Shown here: piece after piece, positions 1-7,040 of the stretch
How the letters are laid out: each line of letters opens with the position of its first letter
How positions within the stretch are numbered: position 1 is the first letter of the stretch
NCBI GenBank assembly: GCA_964467785.1
Contig: CAYXVB010000062.1
Location: 1 to 19,345, forward strand
DNA from: CAYXVB01 sp964467785
Lineage (GTDB): Bacteria > Bdellovibrionota > UBA1018
DNA: 19,345 nt
Reading direction: 5' to 3'
Made by a program: the position numbers and the translations under genes
Notes under the pieces: generated by a model
Seen by the model: the letters and a program-made list of their open reading frames with translations, nothing else
Database searches by the model: none
Told to the model about the DNA's origin: nothing

Positions 1-251
1 CGACATTACCGCGCGCCAAACCCAGGAAGGAAAATCACTCCTTACTCGGCTTCAGCGCCAAAATCTCTCTACTGACTTTTTGCACACGGAAATTCAAAGA
101 ACAAATCATCGAAGAGCTTTGGTGCTTCGAGAACTTGCGGAGCAAAGAAGACTAAATCGCGATACGACTCACCGACCTCGAAAAAGGGAGCGATCCGTAC
201 CTGGCTTCAGTTCTAGACCTAACGAAAGACCACCTTCAGGATCTAAAGGAA

Positions 252-608
252 TTGAGGCAGATGGCGCTCAGTCACCTGAAGAAAGTTTATGGAGTTCAGG
301 AAGGTAAGGACTCGATCCGACTGGAGTTCCACTTTCCCTATGCGAAAGCCACAGCGACCCTTCATTTGCATGTTCGCGTCAATCAAACCAAGTATCCTTT
401 GGACGAAGCCAGAAGCTATTCCTTAGACGAAGTGATCCGATATTTGGAAAGCGGAGAGACAATTCAACAACTCGTCTTGGATCGGCAGGCCAAGAATGGA
501 GGGTTATACGTAGACCGGGGCCTAGACGGGATTCTTAACGGCATTCAGGGAGGTAGCGTGCGTGTCGTACCCAATCCATTCTATGACCCAACAAAAACTG
601 CCCCATAA
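252..608 (+). CDS. DcpS-like HIT-family hydrolase, 5' end missing or broken
   Basis: The protein resembles the C-terminal domain of scavenger mRNA-decapping enzyme DcpS, a histidine-triad nucleotide hydrolase. The frame is open from 156. The stretch 189-260, which reads SDPYLASVLDL then TKDHLQDLKEL, aligns well with the DcpS segment before the HIT motif (…LRDLTPEHLPLL…). The HIT motif is LHLHVRVN (codons at 360-383). The central His, which is the catalytic one in the family, is kept, but the third triad His is Arg (cgc instead of cac). The first usable start codon after the TAA at 153-155 is TTG at 252, which would cut off conserved sequence. The same frame before that stop (3-152) is also open. 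The gene may therefore be a pseudogene, carry a sequencing error, or start at a rare codon such as CTG 201. The family call is fairly sure. Function, and whether the gene is intact, are not. Confidence 0.6.
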   Translation: MRQMALSHLKKVYGVQEGKDSIRLEFHFPYAKATATLHLHVRVNQTKYPLDEARSYSLDEVIRYLESGETIQQLVLDRQAKNGGLYVDRGLDGILNGIQGGSVRVVPNPFYDPTKTAP

Positions 609-615
609 GGGGCAG
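593..615 (-). terminator. Rho-independent terminator for the minus-strand gene at 617-1567
   Basis: A perfect 7-bp stem, CTGCCCC/GGGGCAG, with an ATAA loop spans 598-615. Read on the minus strand it is followed directly by TTTTT (597-593), the classic intrinsic terminator layout. It starts one base after the stop codon of the minus-strand secreted protein. The TAA stop of the converging HIT-like gene lies in the last three bases of the loop, so the two genes share this element. On the plus strand there is no T-run, so termination should be mainly of minus-strand transcripts. Confidence 0.8.
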
Positions 616-616
616 C

Positions 617-1567
617 TTAGTGAAGCGGTTTAAGGAGTTCTTTTACCTGGGTATTTAACTCCTCGACGCCGAGCGGAGGCGGAGGACAGGGCATGATCTC
701 TCGACGCACCTTAAGCCCCTCACACCCCATCAGGGTCGAGGCCTTGATCTCGTCGAGCGAGCGCACTTGGCTTACCTCTTCAGAAGTGAGGTTCGGCCAG
801 ATATCTTCCGCTTTAGCTTCTCGAAGCAGCTTGGTAATTTCGGCTGCTTCGGTACGCTTTGGAGAGCCCTTGGAAGGCAGGGCGCGGTCAAAGATTTCAA
901 CGCTGGTGCGCGGAACGTCAGAGACGTCAAAGAGGACTAATGCTCCCCCGTGCGAATTGTCGCATCCCTCGTGAGGCTGAAAGTATCCAGCGAAGTCATA
1001 GGAGTAGCCGACAACACCCAGTCTCTTAAAGACCTGCCGAGCAAAGGCTTTGCAGCTCGTATTTGAAAACGACTGGCGAATGAAATCGAGGGCGTCCGCT
1101 TTGCAATTGAATTTCTGAAGTGTGGCTTCGCTCTTCTTCGAAAAAGTGCAGCCAGCTCCGAGTCGGATGTGGCCAGCGCCCTTAGGGATCTCGAGGCGGT
1201 AAAGATAGAAGTTTTCTTTAATTCCTCCCCAGTTCCGTGAGGAAGATGGGTCCGTTCCCACGTACAGTCCCTTTTTCGCGTTGGCGGTGAGCGAGCGCGG
1301 ATCCCAAAAATAGTCCGTCCAAAACTCGAGGTGCTTTTCCACCCCTTCTTGAAACGACATCCCCTCGTCTAGGGTCTCTTTAATCTTCTTCTCCGTAACG
1401 TAATGATAGAACCGATAGGTACTTTTCATCCGCTGGACGCATGGTTCGATGTCTTTGGCGACGACCTCGACTTCTGAACGAGGAAGCTCAGCTGCGTTCG
1501 CGCCAGGCGCAAACGAGAGGTGGAGGCTTCCCAGTGACAATACTGCGAATAAAAAGGCAGGCCCCAT
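617..1567 (-). CDS. Secreted Cys-rich protein of unknown function, possible ADP-ribosyltransferase-like fold
   Basis: A 316-residue protein with a hydrophobic N-terminus ending in an Ala-x-Ala site (residues 23-25), which looks like a Sec signal peptide and gives a roughly 290-residue periplasmic or exported protein. The mature part has seven cysteines (about 43, 140, 155, 172, 202 and two near the C-terminus), which would allow disulfides. Residues 51-130 have the order FYHYVTEKKIKETLDEG … GLYVGTDPSSSRNWGG … FYLYRLEIPKGA. This recalls the pattern of bacterial ADP-ribosyltransferase-fold domains (a Tyr-His near the first strand, a 'glYvgtdp-S-r' core, then a beta strand), but I see no certain catalytic Glu motif. 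ATG 1567 directly follows an in-frame TAG, so no longer start exists. No clear Shine-Dalgarno is visible and the signal peptide lacks N-terminal basic residues, which is odd. The gene stands alone and ends on a strong terminator. The fold suggestion is weak inference. Confidence 0.75.
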   Translation of the reverse strand: MGPAFLFAVLSLGSLHLSFAPGANAAELPRSEVEVVAKDIEPCVQRMKSTYRFYHYVTEKKIKETLDEGMSFQEGVEKHLEFWTDYFWDPRSLTANAKKGLYVGTDPSSSRNWGGIKENFYLYRLEIPKGAGHIRLGAGCTFSKKSEATLQKFNCKADALDFIRQSFSNTSCKAFARQVFKRLGVVGYSYDFAGYFQPHEGCDNSHGGALVLFDVSDVPRTSVEIFDRALPSKGSPKRTEAAEITKLLREAKAEDIWPNLTSEEVSQVRSLDEIKASTLMGCEGLKVRREIMPCPPPPLGVEELNTQVKELLKPLH

Positions 1568-1688
1568 CTATTTCATATCGACTGACCGAGACTTTGGCTT
1601 GAGTTGCAAATAGGCTACCAAAAAAGCGATCTCGACCCTGAGTGAAAACGACAAGCGCCCGCGTCACCAGTCTATCCGCCTCCCCTGC

Positions 1689-1716
1689 TTGACCCACAGG
1701 CCGAGTAGGATAAAAT
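1689..1716 (+). promoter_or_regulatory. Sigma-70 type promoter for the SRPBCC gene
   Basis: TTGACC at 1689-1694 and TAAAAT at 1711-1716 are separated by 16 bp, close to the -35/-10 consensus TTGACA/TATAAT. Transcription would start near 1723, leaving a leader of about 70 bases before the GTG at 1797. It sits in the 229-bp divergent region between the secreted protein gene (minus strand) and the SRPBCC gene. Confidence 0.55.
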
Positions 1717-1796
1717 ATGCATCCCATGGAGCGACAAGTTTGCCCCAGAGTGCCGAACGTCCTCCTTACCTAAATCCTAATGAGAGAGCGTCTTGA

Positions 1797-2243
1797 GTGA
1801 CCTATCCATCCAAACACATCAGTATCGCCATTCACAGGCCACTCTCGGCGGTTTACGCGTTTGCATCCAATCCAGAGAATCTCCCTCAATGGGCTGCGGG
1901 CCTGAGCCAAGGGATCCGGAAAGCCGGGAACGTTTGGCTCGCGAGCTCCCCGATGGGCGAAGTGACGGTTGAGTTCACGCCGCCGAACACCCTGGGCGTT
2001 CTCGATCACGATGTCACGCTCCCGTCCGGTCAGAGAGTGCACAACCCTTTGCGGGTCCTACGCAACAACGATGGGTGCGAAGTCGTCTTCACGCTGTACC
2101 AGCTTCCCGGCATGTCCAAACAGGACTATGAGCGTGACGTGAAAATGATCGGAAAAGACCTTCAAACTTTGAAATCAATCCTGGAACAATCCATTGAACT
2201 CGATCCCATCGATGACTCAGAAATACGTCGGGAAATAAAGTAA
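1797..2243 (+). CDS. SRPBCC (START/polyketide cyclase-like) family protein
   Basis: A 148-residue cytoplasmic protein with the SRPBCC pattern. It opens with a beta strand followed by 'I-x-R-P-x-x-x-V-Y-A-F-A-S-x-P-x-N-L-P-x-W' (residues about 12-32), continues with repeated strands (52-102), and ends in a long helix (107-131, around DYERDVKMIGKDLQTLKSIL). Proteins of this fold bind hydrophobic ligands in a deep cavity, and the ligand here cannot be read from sequence. GTG 1797 is the first codon after an in-frame TGA at 1794-1796, and a GAGAG about 9 bases upstream can serve as ribosome site. The gene follows a good promoter and is separated by 84 bp from the bufferin peptide gene on the same strand. 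Co-transcription with that operon is possible but not shown. Confidence 0.85.
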   Translation: MTYPSKHISIAIHRPLSAVYAFASNPENLPQWAAGLSQGIRKAGNVWLASSPMGEVTVEFTPPNTLGVLDHDVTLPSGQRVHNPLRVLRNNDGCEVVFTLYQLPGMSKQDYERDVKMIGKDLQTLKSILEQSIELDPIDDSEIRREIK

Positions 2244-2327
2244 GCGACAAGATCCGAATCGAAAGGTTACACTTACTGACTCACAAGATCGGTCCTCAGC
2301 GGATCAATCCAAACCAAGGAGACAGTC

Positions 2328-2591
2328 ATGAACCTCAAATCCTTTCAGATTCTGACCGGAGCGTTGATTACCGGACTTCTCAGCGGAACCGCGGCTCTCG
2401 CCGACGAAGGGGCCAACCAGCCCACCGGCGACACCCAGCAGATGAACGCCGGCAAAGACGGTTGCCAGGGAAAATCCGCTAAGCACAAGGATAGCTGCAA
2501 AGGCCAGACAAAGAAGAAAAAGAAGAACAAGAACGGCTGCGGCGGCAAAGACGGCTGCGGACAGATGAAGGACAAGAAGGACGGCGAATAA
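2328..2591 (+). CDS. bufA: BufA-like bufferin precursor peptide (secreted, four Cys)
   Basis: An 87-residue protein with a clear Sec signal peptide (residues 1-25, ending ALA before Asp26). The mature part is short, Gly/Lys-rich and holds four cysteines at 46, 57, 71 and 77 in GC-x-GK-type settings (DGCQGKS, DSCKGQ, NGCGGKDGCGQ), separated by a run of five Lys. This is the composition of BufA2-type bufferins. Bufferins are periplasmic, ribosomally made, copper-binding peptides whose cysteines are modified by a DUF692 (MNIO) enzyme. The next gene encodes exactly such an enzyme. AAGGAG at 2316-2321, six bases before the ATG, decides the start. The sequence breaks into N ten bases after the stop codon. 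Assignment as the substrate rests on gene order and Cys pattern. Which subfamily, and which metal it binds, is inference. Confidence 0.85.
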   Translation: MNLKSFQILTGALITGLLSGTAALADEGANQPTGDTQQMNAGKDGCQGKSAKHKDSCKGQTKKKKKNKNGCGGKDGCGQMKDKKDGE

Positions 2592-2601
2592 TCCGTCGTT
2601 C

Positions 2602-2701
2602 NNNNNNNNNNNNNNNNNNNNNNNNNNNNNNNNNNNNNNNNNNNNNNNNNNNNNNNNNNNNNNNNNNNNNNNNNNNNNNNNNNNNNNNNNNNNNNNNNNN
2701 N
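2602..2701. other. Assembly gap (100 N)
   Basis: Exactly 100 undetermined bases, a conventional scaffold-gap length rather than a measured distance. It separates bufA from bufB, so the true spacing, a possible second precursor gene, and the ribosome site of bufB cannot be seen. Confidence 0.98.
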
Positions 2702-2709
2702 GGGCCCCT

Positions 2710-3606
2710 ATGCCACTTTCCGACTTCAAAGACCTGGGCATCGGCGTCGGCCTACGTCCCCCGCACTATCCAGTCTTTACCAAAGCCCCCCCCGCCACCG
2801 CATCCTGGGTCGAGGTCATCTCCGAGAACTACATGGGCTGGAGAAATCAGGCTTCAGGGCGCGCGCTCCAGATCCTTGAAAAAGTGCGGCAGAACGTCCC
2901 GGTGGTGCTTCACGGCGTATCGATGTCGCTTGGCTCCTGCGACCCAATCGATCTGGACTATCTCGCGAAACTCAAGGAGCTTACCCATCGAATTCAGCCC
3001 GCCTGGATTTCCGATCACCTCTGTTGGACGGGGGTCGGGGGACGAAACTTCCACGATCTGCTTCCTCTTCCTTACACCGAGGAAGCGCTCGATCTAGTGA
3101 CGCGAAAGATACGCACCGTGCAGGACTATTTCGGCCGTCGCATGCTCATCGAGAATCCATCGACTTACTTGCAGTTCGCAAGCTCTGAGATGACGGAGTG
3201 GGACTTCATGGCCGAGCTCGCGCGAAGGTCGGATTGCGGTATTCTTCTTGACCTCAACAACGTCTATGTCAGCTCCGTCAATCACGGGTTTGATCCCCTG
3301 ACTTATTTGAGGGCCATCCCAAAAGATCGCGTCGGCCAGATCCATTTGGCCGGACATACAGACAGGATCACCCATCTCGTCGATACTCACGATGCCCCGG
3401 TTTGCGAAGCGGTTTGGGAGCTTTACCGCTTTGCCGTGGAACACTTTGGCAAGGTCAGCGCCATGATCGAGCGGGATGACAATATCCCGGATTGGTCTGA
3501 ACTCGAGGCGGAATTGCGAATCATGCGCGACATCCGATCACAAGCCGGAAAACTTGCGGAAAGCCGAGAAACCCCAAGCTTCGAAGAATCCGCGAGGGCG
3601 CCATGA
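2710..3606 (+). CDS. bufB: DUF692 / MNIO family peptide-modifying iron enzyme (BufB)
   Basis: A 298-residue TIM-barrel protein of the DUF692 family, the multinuclear non-haem iron-dependent oxidative enzymes that oxidise cysteines in precursor peptides (MbnB and BufB are characterised members). Family motifs occur in order: GVGLRPPHY (12-20), EVISENYMG (35-43), VVLHGVSMSLG (65-75), SDHLCWTG (101-108), IENPSTYLQF (147-156), GILLDLNNVYVSSVNHGFDP (177-196), IHLAGHTD (211-218), VDTHDAP (224-230) and IERDDNIP (253-260). Likely metal ligands are His68, His103, Glu148, a residue in the 181-192 block, His212/His216, Asp225/His227 and Glu254. The length is usual. The ATG comes eight bases after the gap, so a start inside the gap is possible. 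Its TGA overlaps the next ATG by four bases, showing translational coupling to bufC. It most likely modifies the cysteines of the BufA-like peptide. Confidence 0.95.
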   Translation: MPLSDFKDLGIGVGLRPPHYPVFTKAPPATASWVEVISENYMGWRNQASGRALQILEKVRQNVPVVLHGVSMSLGSCDPIDLDYLAKLKELTHRIQPAWISDHLCWTGVGGRNFHDLLPLPYTEEALDLVTRKIRTVQDYFGRRMLIENPSTYLQFASSEMTEWDFMAELARRSDCGILLDLNNVYVSSVNHGFDPLTYLRAIPKDRVGQIHLAGHTDRITHLVDTHDAPVCEAVWELYRFAVEHFGKVSAMIERDDNIPDWSELEAELRIMRDIRSQAGKLAESRETPSFEESARAP

Positions 3607-4361
3607 AATCTGTCCCTCTAGCCACGCTACAACGCCAAATGAGTGAGGCCATCCACTCGGTTGAGCTCACCGCGAAGCTGCTGGAGAGCCTAGGCATCGT
3701 GGACCAGGCGCCAATCCAGGCGGCCGAGAGGATGGGAATTTACCGGACGGCATTTGCGATCCGAATGTCCAATGCCTTGGAAGAGGACTTTCCAGAAACC
3801 CGGGAGCTTCTCGGCGAAAAAAAATTCGCCCGCCTCGTGAAGAACTACCTGGCCGAGGTTCCATCCCGGTCCTGGACCCTCGCGGAACTGGGCGAAGCGC
3901 TGCCTGAATTCGTGGCACAGAGCGATTGGTCAATCCAATACCCGTATCTGGCCGACCTGACTCGCCTCGAATGGAGTCGGGTCCTGGCCGATCATGGCGG
4001 GCGCACGGAGTGCCTGGATCCAAAGAGGTTAGAGCAGCTCAGCGAATCAGAGCTTTCTGATCTCGAATTGGCACTTTCCCCATCAGTCCGGCTCCTGCGT
4101 TGTGATTGGGCCGTGCACGCCGATCGTTCGCAACGAGCCACCTGCCTTGCGATTTATCGCGCCCCTTCGGACGAGATTCGCGAGCTCGAGCTCTCCGAGA
4201 AGCAGTGGATGCTCCTAAAGAAGCTCTCAACTGGTCTGTCTCTCGAAGAGACCGTCACCGCGCTGCCGGAAGTCGCTCCCGAATGGATTACGAGTTGGTT
4301 CTCGACTTGGGTAGCCAAGGGAATCGTCATTCACCGTTTTCGAGAAGGAGCAGAGGGATGA
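3603..4361 (+). CDS. bufC: DUF2063 family protein, BufC partner of the MNIO enzyme
   Basis: A 252-residue protein. Residues about 9-105 match the DUF2063 'putative DNA-binding' domain: AAERMGIYRTAFAIRM (40-55), ALEEDFPETRELLGEKKFARLVKNYL (58-83), then PSRSWTLAELGEALPEFV (87-104). Despite the Pfam label, characterised homologues (BufC, MbnC-like) act as partners that bind the precursor peptide and hold it to the MNIO enzyme. The C-terminal part (about 180-250) looks like a small winged-helix or RRE-like region, consistent with peptide binding. The start ATG overlaps the bufB stop (ATGA), and the gene's own stop overlaps the DoxX start in the same way, so bufB-bufC-doxX are one transcription and translation unit. 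The family is secure. The partner role is by homology and context. Confidence 0.92.
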   Translation: MKSVPLATLQRQMSEAIHSVELTAKLLESLGIVDQAPIQAAERMGIYRTAFAIRMSNALEEDFPETRELLGEKKFARLVKNYLAEVPSRSWTLAELGEALPEFVAQSDWSIQYPYLADLTRLEWSRVLADHGGRTECLDPKRLEQLSESELSDLELALSPSVRLLRCDWAVHADRSQRATCLAIYRAPSDEIRELELSEKQWMLLKKLSTGLSLEETVTALPEVAPEWITSWFSTWVAKGIVIHRFREGAEG

Positions 4362-4810
4362 ACATGAAGCATCGGATGCTCCGGATCAACGAGGCTGCCA
4401 GCCGTCTCGGAATCATCCCTTCTAGCCTCACTCGGATCACGATCGCTTATGTCTTCATGAGAAGCGGATGGGGCAAGCTTCAACACCTCGACAAAGCGAT
4501 CGAGTTCTTTCAATCCATCGGAATTCCGCTGGCGCAGCTTCAAGCCCCGTTCGTGGCCTCCGTCGAGTTGATTTGTGGCGCATTGGCGCTTCTAGGACTT
4601 GCGACTCGGGCGGCCGACGTCCCGATGATCGTCATCCTGCTGGTGCCCATTCGCACCGCAAAATGGGGAGACATCACGGATCTGGGGTCTCTATTTGAGA
4701 CCTCGGAATATCTGTATATCGTGCTCCTAGCCTGGCTGGTGACTCAGGGCGCAGGGCCCCTTTCCGTTGACCGCTGGCTCAAAGCTCGTCTGCGAACACC
4801 TTTTCAGTGA
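4358..4810 (+). CDS. DoxX family membrane protein of the bufferin operon
   Basis: A 150-residue integral membrane protein with four predicted spans (about 24-41, 63-84, 87-101, 117-133) and the DoxX pattern 'RI-x-x-A-Y-V-F-x-x-S-G-W-G-K-L' (26-41), followed by 'S-V-E-L-I-C-G-A-L-A-L-L-G-L-A-T-R' (68-84). DoxX-type genes are regular companions of bufferin/MNIO operons, where a role in redox or membrane electron handling is suspected but not settled. Although the frame is open much further upstream, ATG 4358 is the start. AAGGAG lies at 4345-4350, seven bases away, and the ATG overlaps the bufC stop as ATGA. The last 32 bases overlap the 3' end of radD, which runs toward it, with no visible terminator between. 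Confidence 0.9.
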   Translation: MNMKHRMLRINEAASRLGIIPSSLTRITIAYVFMRSGWGKLQHLDKAIEFFQSIGIPLAQLQAPFVASVELICGALALLGLATRAADVPMIVILLVPIRTAKWGDITDLGSLFETSEYLYIVLLAWLVTQGAGPLSVDRWLKARLRTPFQ

Positions 4811-6524
4811 TCTTCCAGTATTTCTCGCCTTTTCGGGCGATAACGAACGCGGGCAACCTGAAAAGCACCTGATACTGGATGACATCCCGGGCCGATTTGA
4901 ATTCTGTGGCCAGCTCGGGCCGACGCAGATGCGAGCGCAAGAAGTCGATATTGAATTTCTTGATCGAGGTCGGATTGCTAAAAAAATGGGCCTCGCTCAG
5001 ATACTTGCCGTCGTAATCGTAATAACGAATCTCGAGGTAGGGATTGCCATTTCGGTCCTGGCGCTCTTCAAAGGTGATCCGCTCCGGCGTCATCACGTGA
5101 GCGTTTCGGGATAGTTTGGCCTGCTTAAGCTTGGCCTCAGCGTCGACCAAGGCAGCCGAGCATTTCTCGCACACCTTGGCGGTGATGTCGTTTTCCGCCC
5201 CACAGCTGTGGCAGAGTTTGAGGCGAAAGCGATACCCGCAAGGCGTCAACAGATAGGTCGCCGCGTCCGCGGTCGAGCCCCGGCACTTCCTCCCGAAGTG
5301 CTCGAGCACTACGCCGTCGGCATCCGCGTATCCCCAGAAAATGTTCTCAAAGCCGCAAACCGGACAGGGCACCTGAACCGGAACAGTGTCCTTGGCGGGC
5401 CGCTTATCACTCACTTCCGGCGCGTAGATATCATGCCCCATTCCCGTGTAATCCAGGATGTAGCAATCCTTTTTCTCGGGAGAGAGACGCAATCCCCGCC
5501 CCACAATCTGCTGATAAAGACTGTTGGACTCGGTGGGCCTGAGGATAGCGATCACGTCCACGTGAGGCGCGTCAAACCCCGTGGTCAGGACTGAGACGTT
5601 GACCAGATACTTGAATTTCCGGGACTTGAAATCCGCGATCGTCCGATCGCGCTCGTTCATCGCGGTGTCCCCCACCACTAACCGCGCCTGTCCCTCCGGA
5701 AGATACGAAAGGATCTCCTCCGCGTGCCGCACGGAAGCGCTGAAGATCATGACACCCTGACGCTGGTAATGCTCCGTGATGTCCACGATGTTCTTGATGA
5801 TCAGCGGCGTCAGCCGTTTCTGGGTCTTGAGGATCTCCTCGACCTCGGCTGCGGTATACATTCGGCCGCTCTCCGAAAGCTCCGAAAAGTCGTAGCTTGT
5901 GACGGGGATGTCCACCTTGATCGGCACGGTCAGGTAGCGGTTCTTGATCATGTAGGTCAGAGGCAGCTCAAAAACGCACTGTTTGAAAAATCGGGGCTGC
6001 TCCGTCCTGAGCTCGCCGGTTTGCGCCCGCTCAAAAATCCAACCCACCCCTAAGCGATAAGGCGTGGCTGTCAACCCGAGGATCCGGAGATTCGGGTTAC
6101 GTTCAGTCAACTTGCGGATGACCTCATGGTACTGCGTATCCTTGCCATCAGAGTCATCGGCCACGCGATGGCATTCGTCGATCACCAGTAGCGAGAAGTC
6201 GTCAAAGAACTCGTCCGGGGCGCGGGCGATCGACTGCACATTGCCGAAGATCGCCTTTTGCTCCCGGTCTTTCCTCCCCAGGCTGGCGGAAAAAATCCCG
6301 GCCGAAAGCCCGTAGCTGACGTACTTTTCGTGGTTCTGCTCGACCAGCTCCTTGACGTGCGCGAGGACCAGGACGCGCCCCTTGGCGATCCGGGCAAGTT
6401 CCGCGATGACCAGGCTTTTTCCCGCACCGGTCGGCAGGACGATCACCCCGGGCGCTTTGCTGGTCTTGAAGTACTTAACGACATTGTCGACGGCTGTCTG
6501 CTGATAATCCCGGAGCTGGTACAT
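4779..6524 (-). CDS. radD: RadD (YejH) superfamily 2 helicase
   Basis: A 581-residue DEAD/DEAH-type helicase, very close along its whole length to E. coli RadD, which acts in DNA double-strand-break and crosslink repair with RecA/SSB. Motifs: Walker A PTGAGKS (31-37), motif II DECH (116-119), motif III LTATP (151-155), a conserved TTGFDAPHVD (314-323) and motif VI QIVGRGLRL (339-347). The C-terminal zinc region keeps the RadD cysteines: CPVC (387-390), CGFENIFWG, HFGRKC (409-414), CG (429-430), CHSCG (438-442) and CEKC (452-455). The end, WKITEKVFADEL, lacks the short tail of the E. coli protein. ATG 6524 lies six bases after the OmdA-like gene's stop, so they are likely co-transcribed as the last genes of the uracil operon. 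Its 3' end overlaps doxX tail to tail. Confidence 0.96.
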   Translation of the reverse strand: MYQLRDYQQTAVDNVVKYFKTSKAPGVIVLPTGAGKSLVIAELARIAKGRVLVLAHVKELVEQNHEKYVSYGLSAGIFSASLGRKDREQKAIFGNVQSIARAPDEFFDDFSLLVIDECHRVADDSDGKDTQYHEVIRKLTERNPNLRILGLTATPYRLGVGWIFERAQTGELRTEQPRFFKQCVFELPLTYMIKNRYLTVPIKVDIPVTSYDFSELSESGRMYTAAEVEEILKTQKRLTPLIIKNIVDITEHYQRQGVMIFSASVRHAEEILSYLPEGQARLVVGDTAMNERDRTIADFKSRKFKYLVNVSVLTTGFDAPHVDVIAILRPTESNSLYQQIVGRGLRLSPEKKDCYILDYTGMGHDIYAPEVSDKRPAKDTVPVQVPCPVCGFENIFWGYADADGVVLEHFGRKCRGSTADAATYLLTPCGYRFRLKLCHSCGAENDITAKVCEKCSAALVDAEAKLKQAKLSRNAHVMTPERITFEERQDRNGNPYLEIRYYDYDGKYLSEAHFFSNPTSIKKFNIDFLRSHLRRPELATEFKSARDVIQYQVLFRLPAFVIARKGEKYWKITEKVFADEL

Positions 6525-6530
6525 AGCCGC

Positions 6531-7022
6531 TCACTTTTCGCGCTTGCGATGGGCGGCTTCCACGGCCTCAAGGATCCGCTTCTCGCGGGTCTCGCGCTTT
6601 GCCGCATCGTCGATCCTGCGCAGGAGGTAATTGCGCGCCCCGGGAGTGATGGCCTTGAAATCATCGAGCACCCGCTCGGCGCGCAAGGCTCGTTCCAGAT
6701 CCTTCGGGATCGTTGCATCCGCGTCCCGGTCCAAAACCTGGATCTGAACCTCGACTCGATCTCCTTCCTGGAGATTTGCCTCCTTGCGGACCTTCTTCCG
6801 AACCCGCAGGTAATGCTTACCTTCCCCCACCGGAAACAGGCTCACCTTGAAAGGTTCGGACCCGTTTACCCGGGCCATGACGAGCACGGCCGCGTAGGTG
6901 CCCAGCGCCCGGGTCACGCTCGCGGGCACGGGGATCGCGCAATAATCCTTCCCTTCGGCCCAGTTTTCCATTTTGGAGCGAAAGGAGAGCTTCAATCCTG
7001 CTGCGGATCCTTTTCTGGACAT
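6531..7022 (-). CDS. DUF1905 / YdeI-OmdA family protein
   Basis: A 163-residue cytoplasmic protein with two known domains. An N-terminal DUF1905 beta-barrel is seen at about 11-100 (YCAIPVPASVTRALG, then VNGSEPFKVSLFPVGEGKHY, then LRVRKKVRKEANLQEGDRVEV). A C-terminal YdeI/OmpD-associated (OmdA) helical segment follows at about 105-155 (IPKDLERALRAERV … ARNYLLRRIDDAAKRETREKRI). Family members have been linked to bacteriocin or stress protection, but the biochemical role is unknown. It lies 18 bp after udk and 6 bp before radD on the same strand. The ribosome site is poor (only GGGCCGG before ATG 7022). A start at Met18 is possible but would clip the domain. Confidence 0.85.
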   Translation of the reverse strand: MSRKGSAAGLKLSFRSKMENWAEGKDYCAIPVPASVTRALGTYAAVLVMARVNGSEPFKVSLFPVGEGKHYLRVRKKVRKEANLQEGDRVEVQIQVLDRDADATIPKDLERALRAERVLDDFKAITPGARNYLLRRIDDAAKRETREKRILEAVEAAHRKREK

Positions 7023-7040
7023 CCGGCCCAGGATATCGAA

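Noticed and set aside
2304..2741. A minus-strand open frame running through the N gap
   Set aside because: It exists only because N bases contain no stop. Its sequence is the complement of the bufA peptide and the start of bufB.
4106..4357. An 84-residue N-terminal extension of the DoxX protein
   Set aside because: It lies inside bufC in another frame. ATG 4358 has a good ribosome site and the ATGA overlap typical of this operon.
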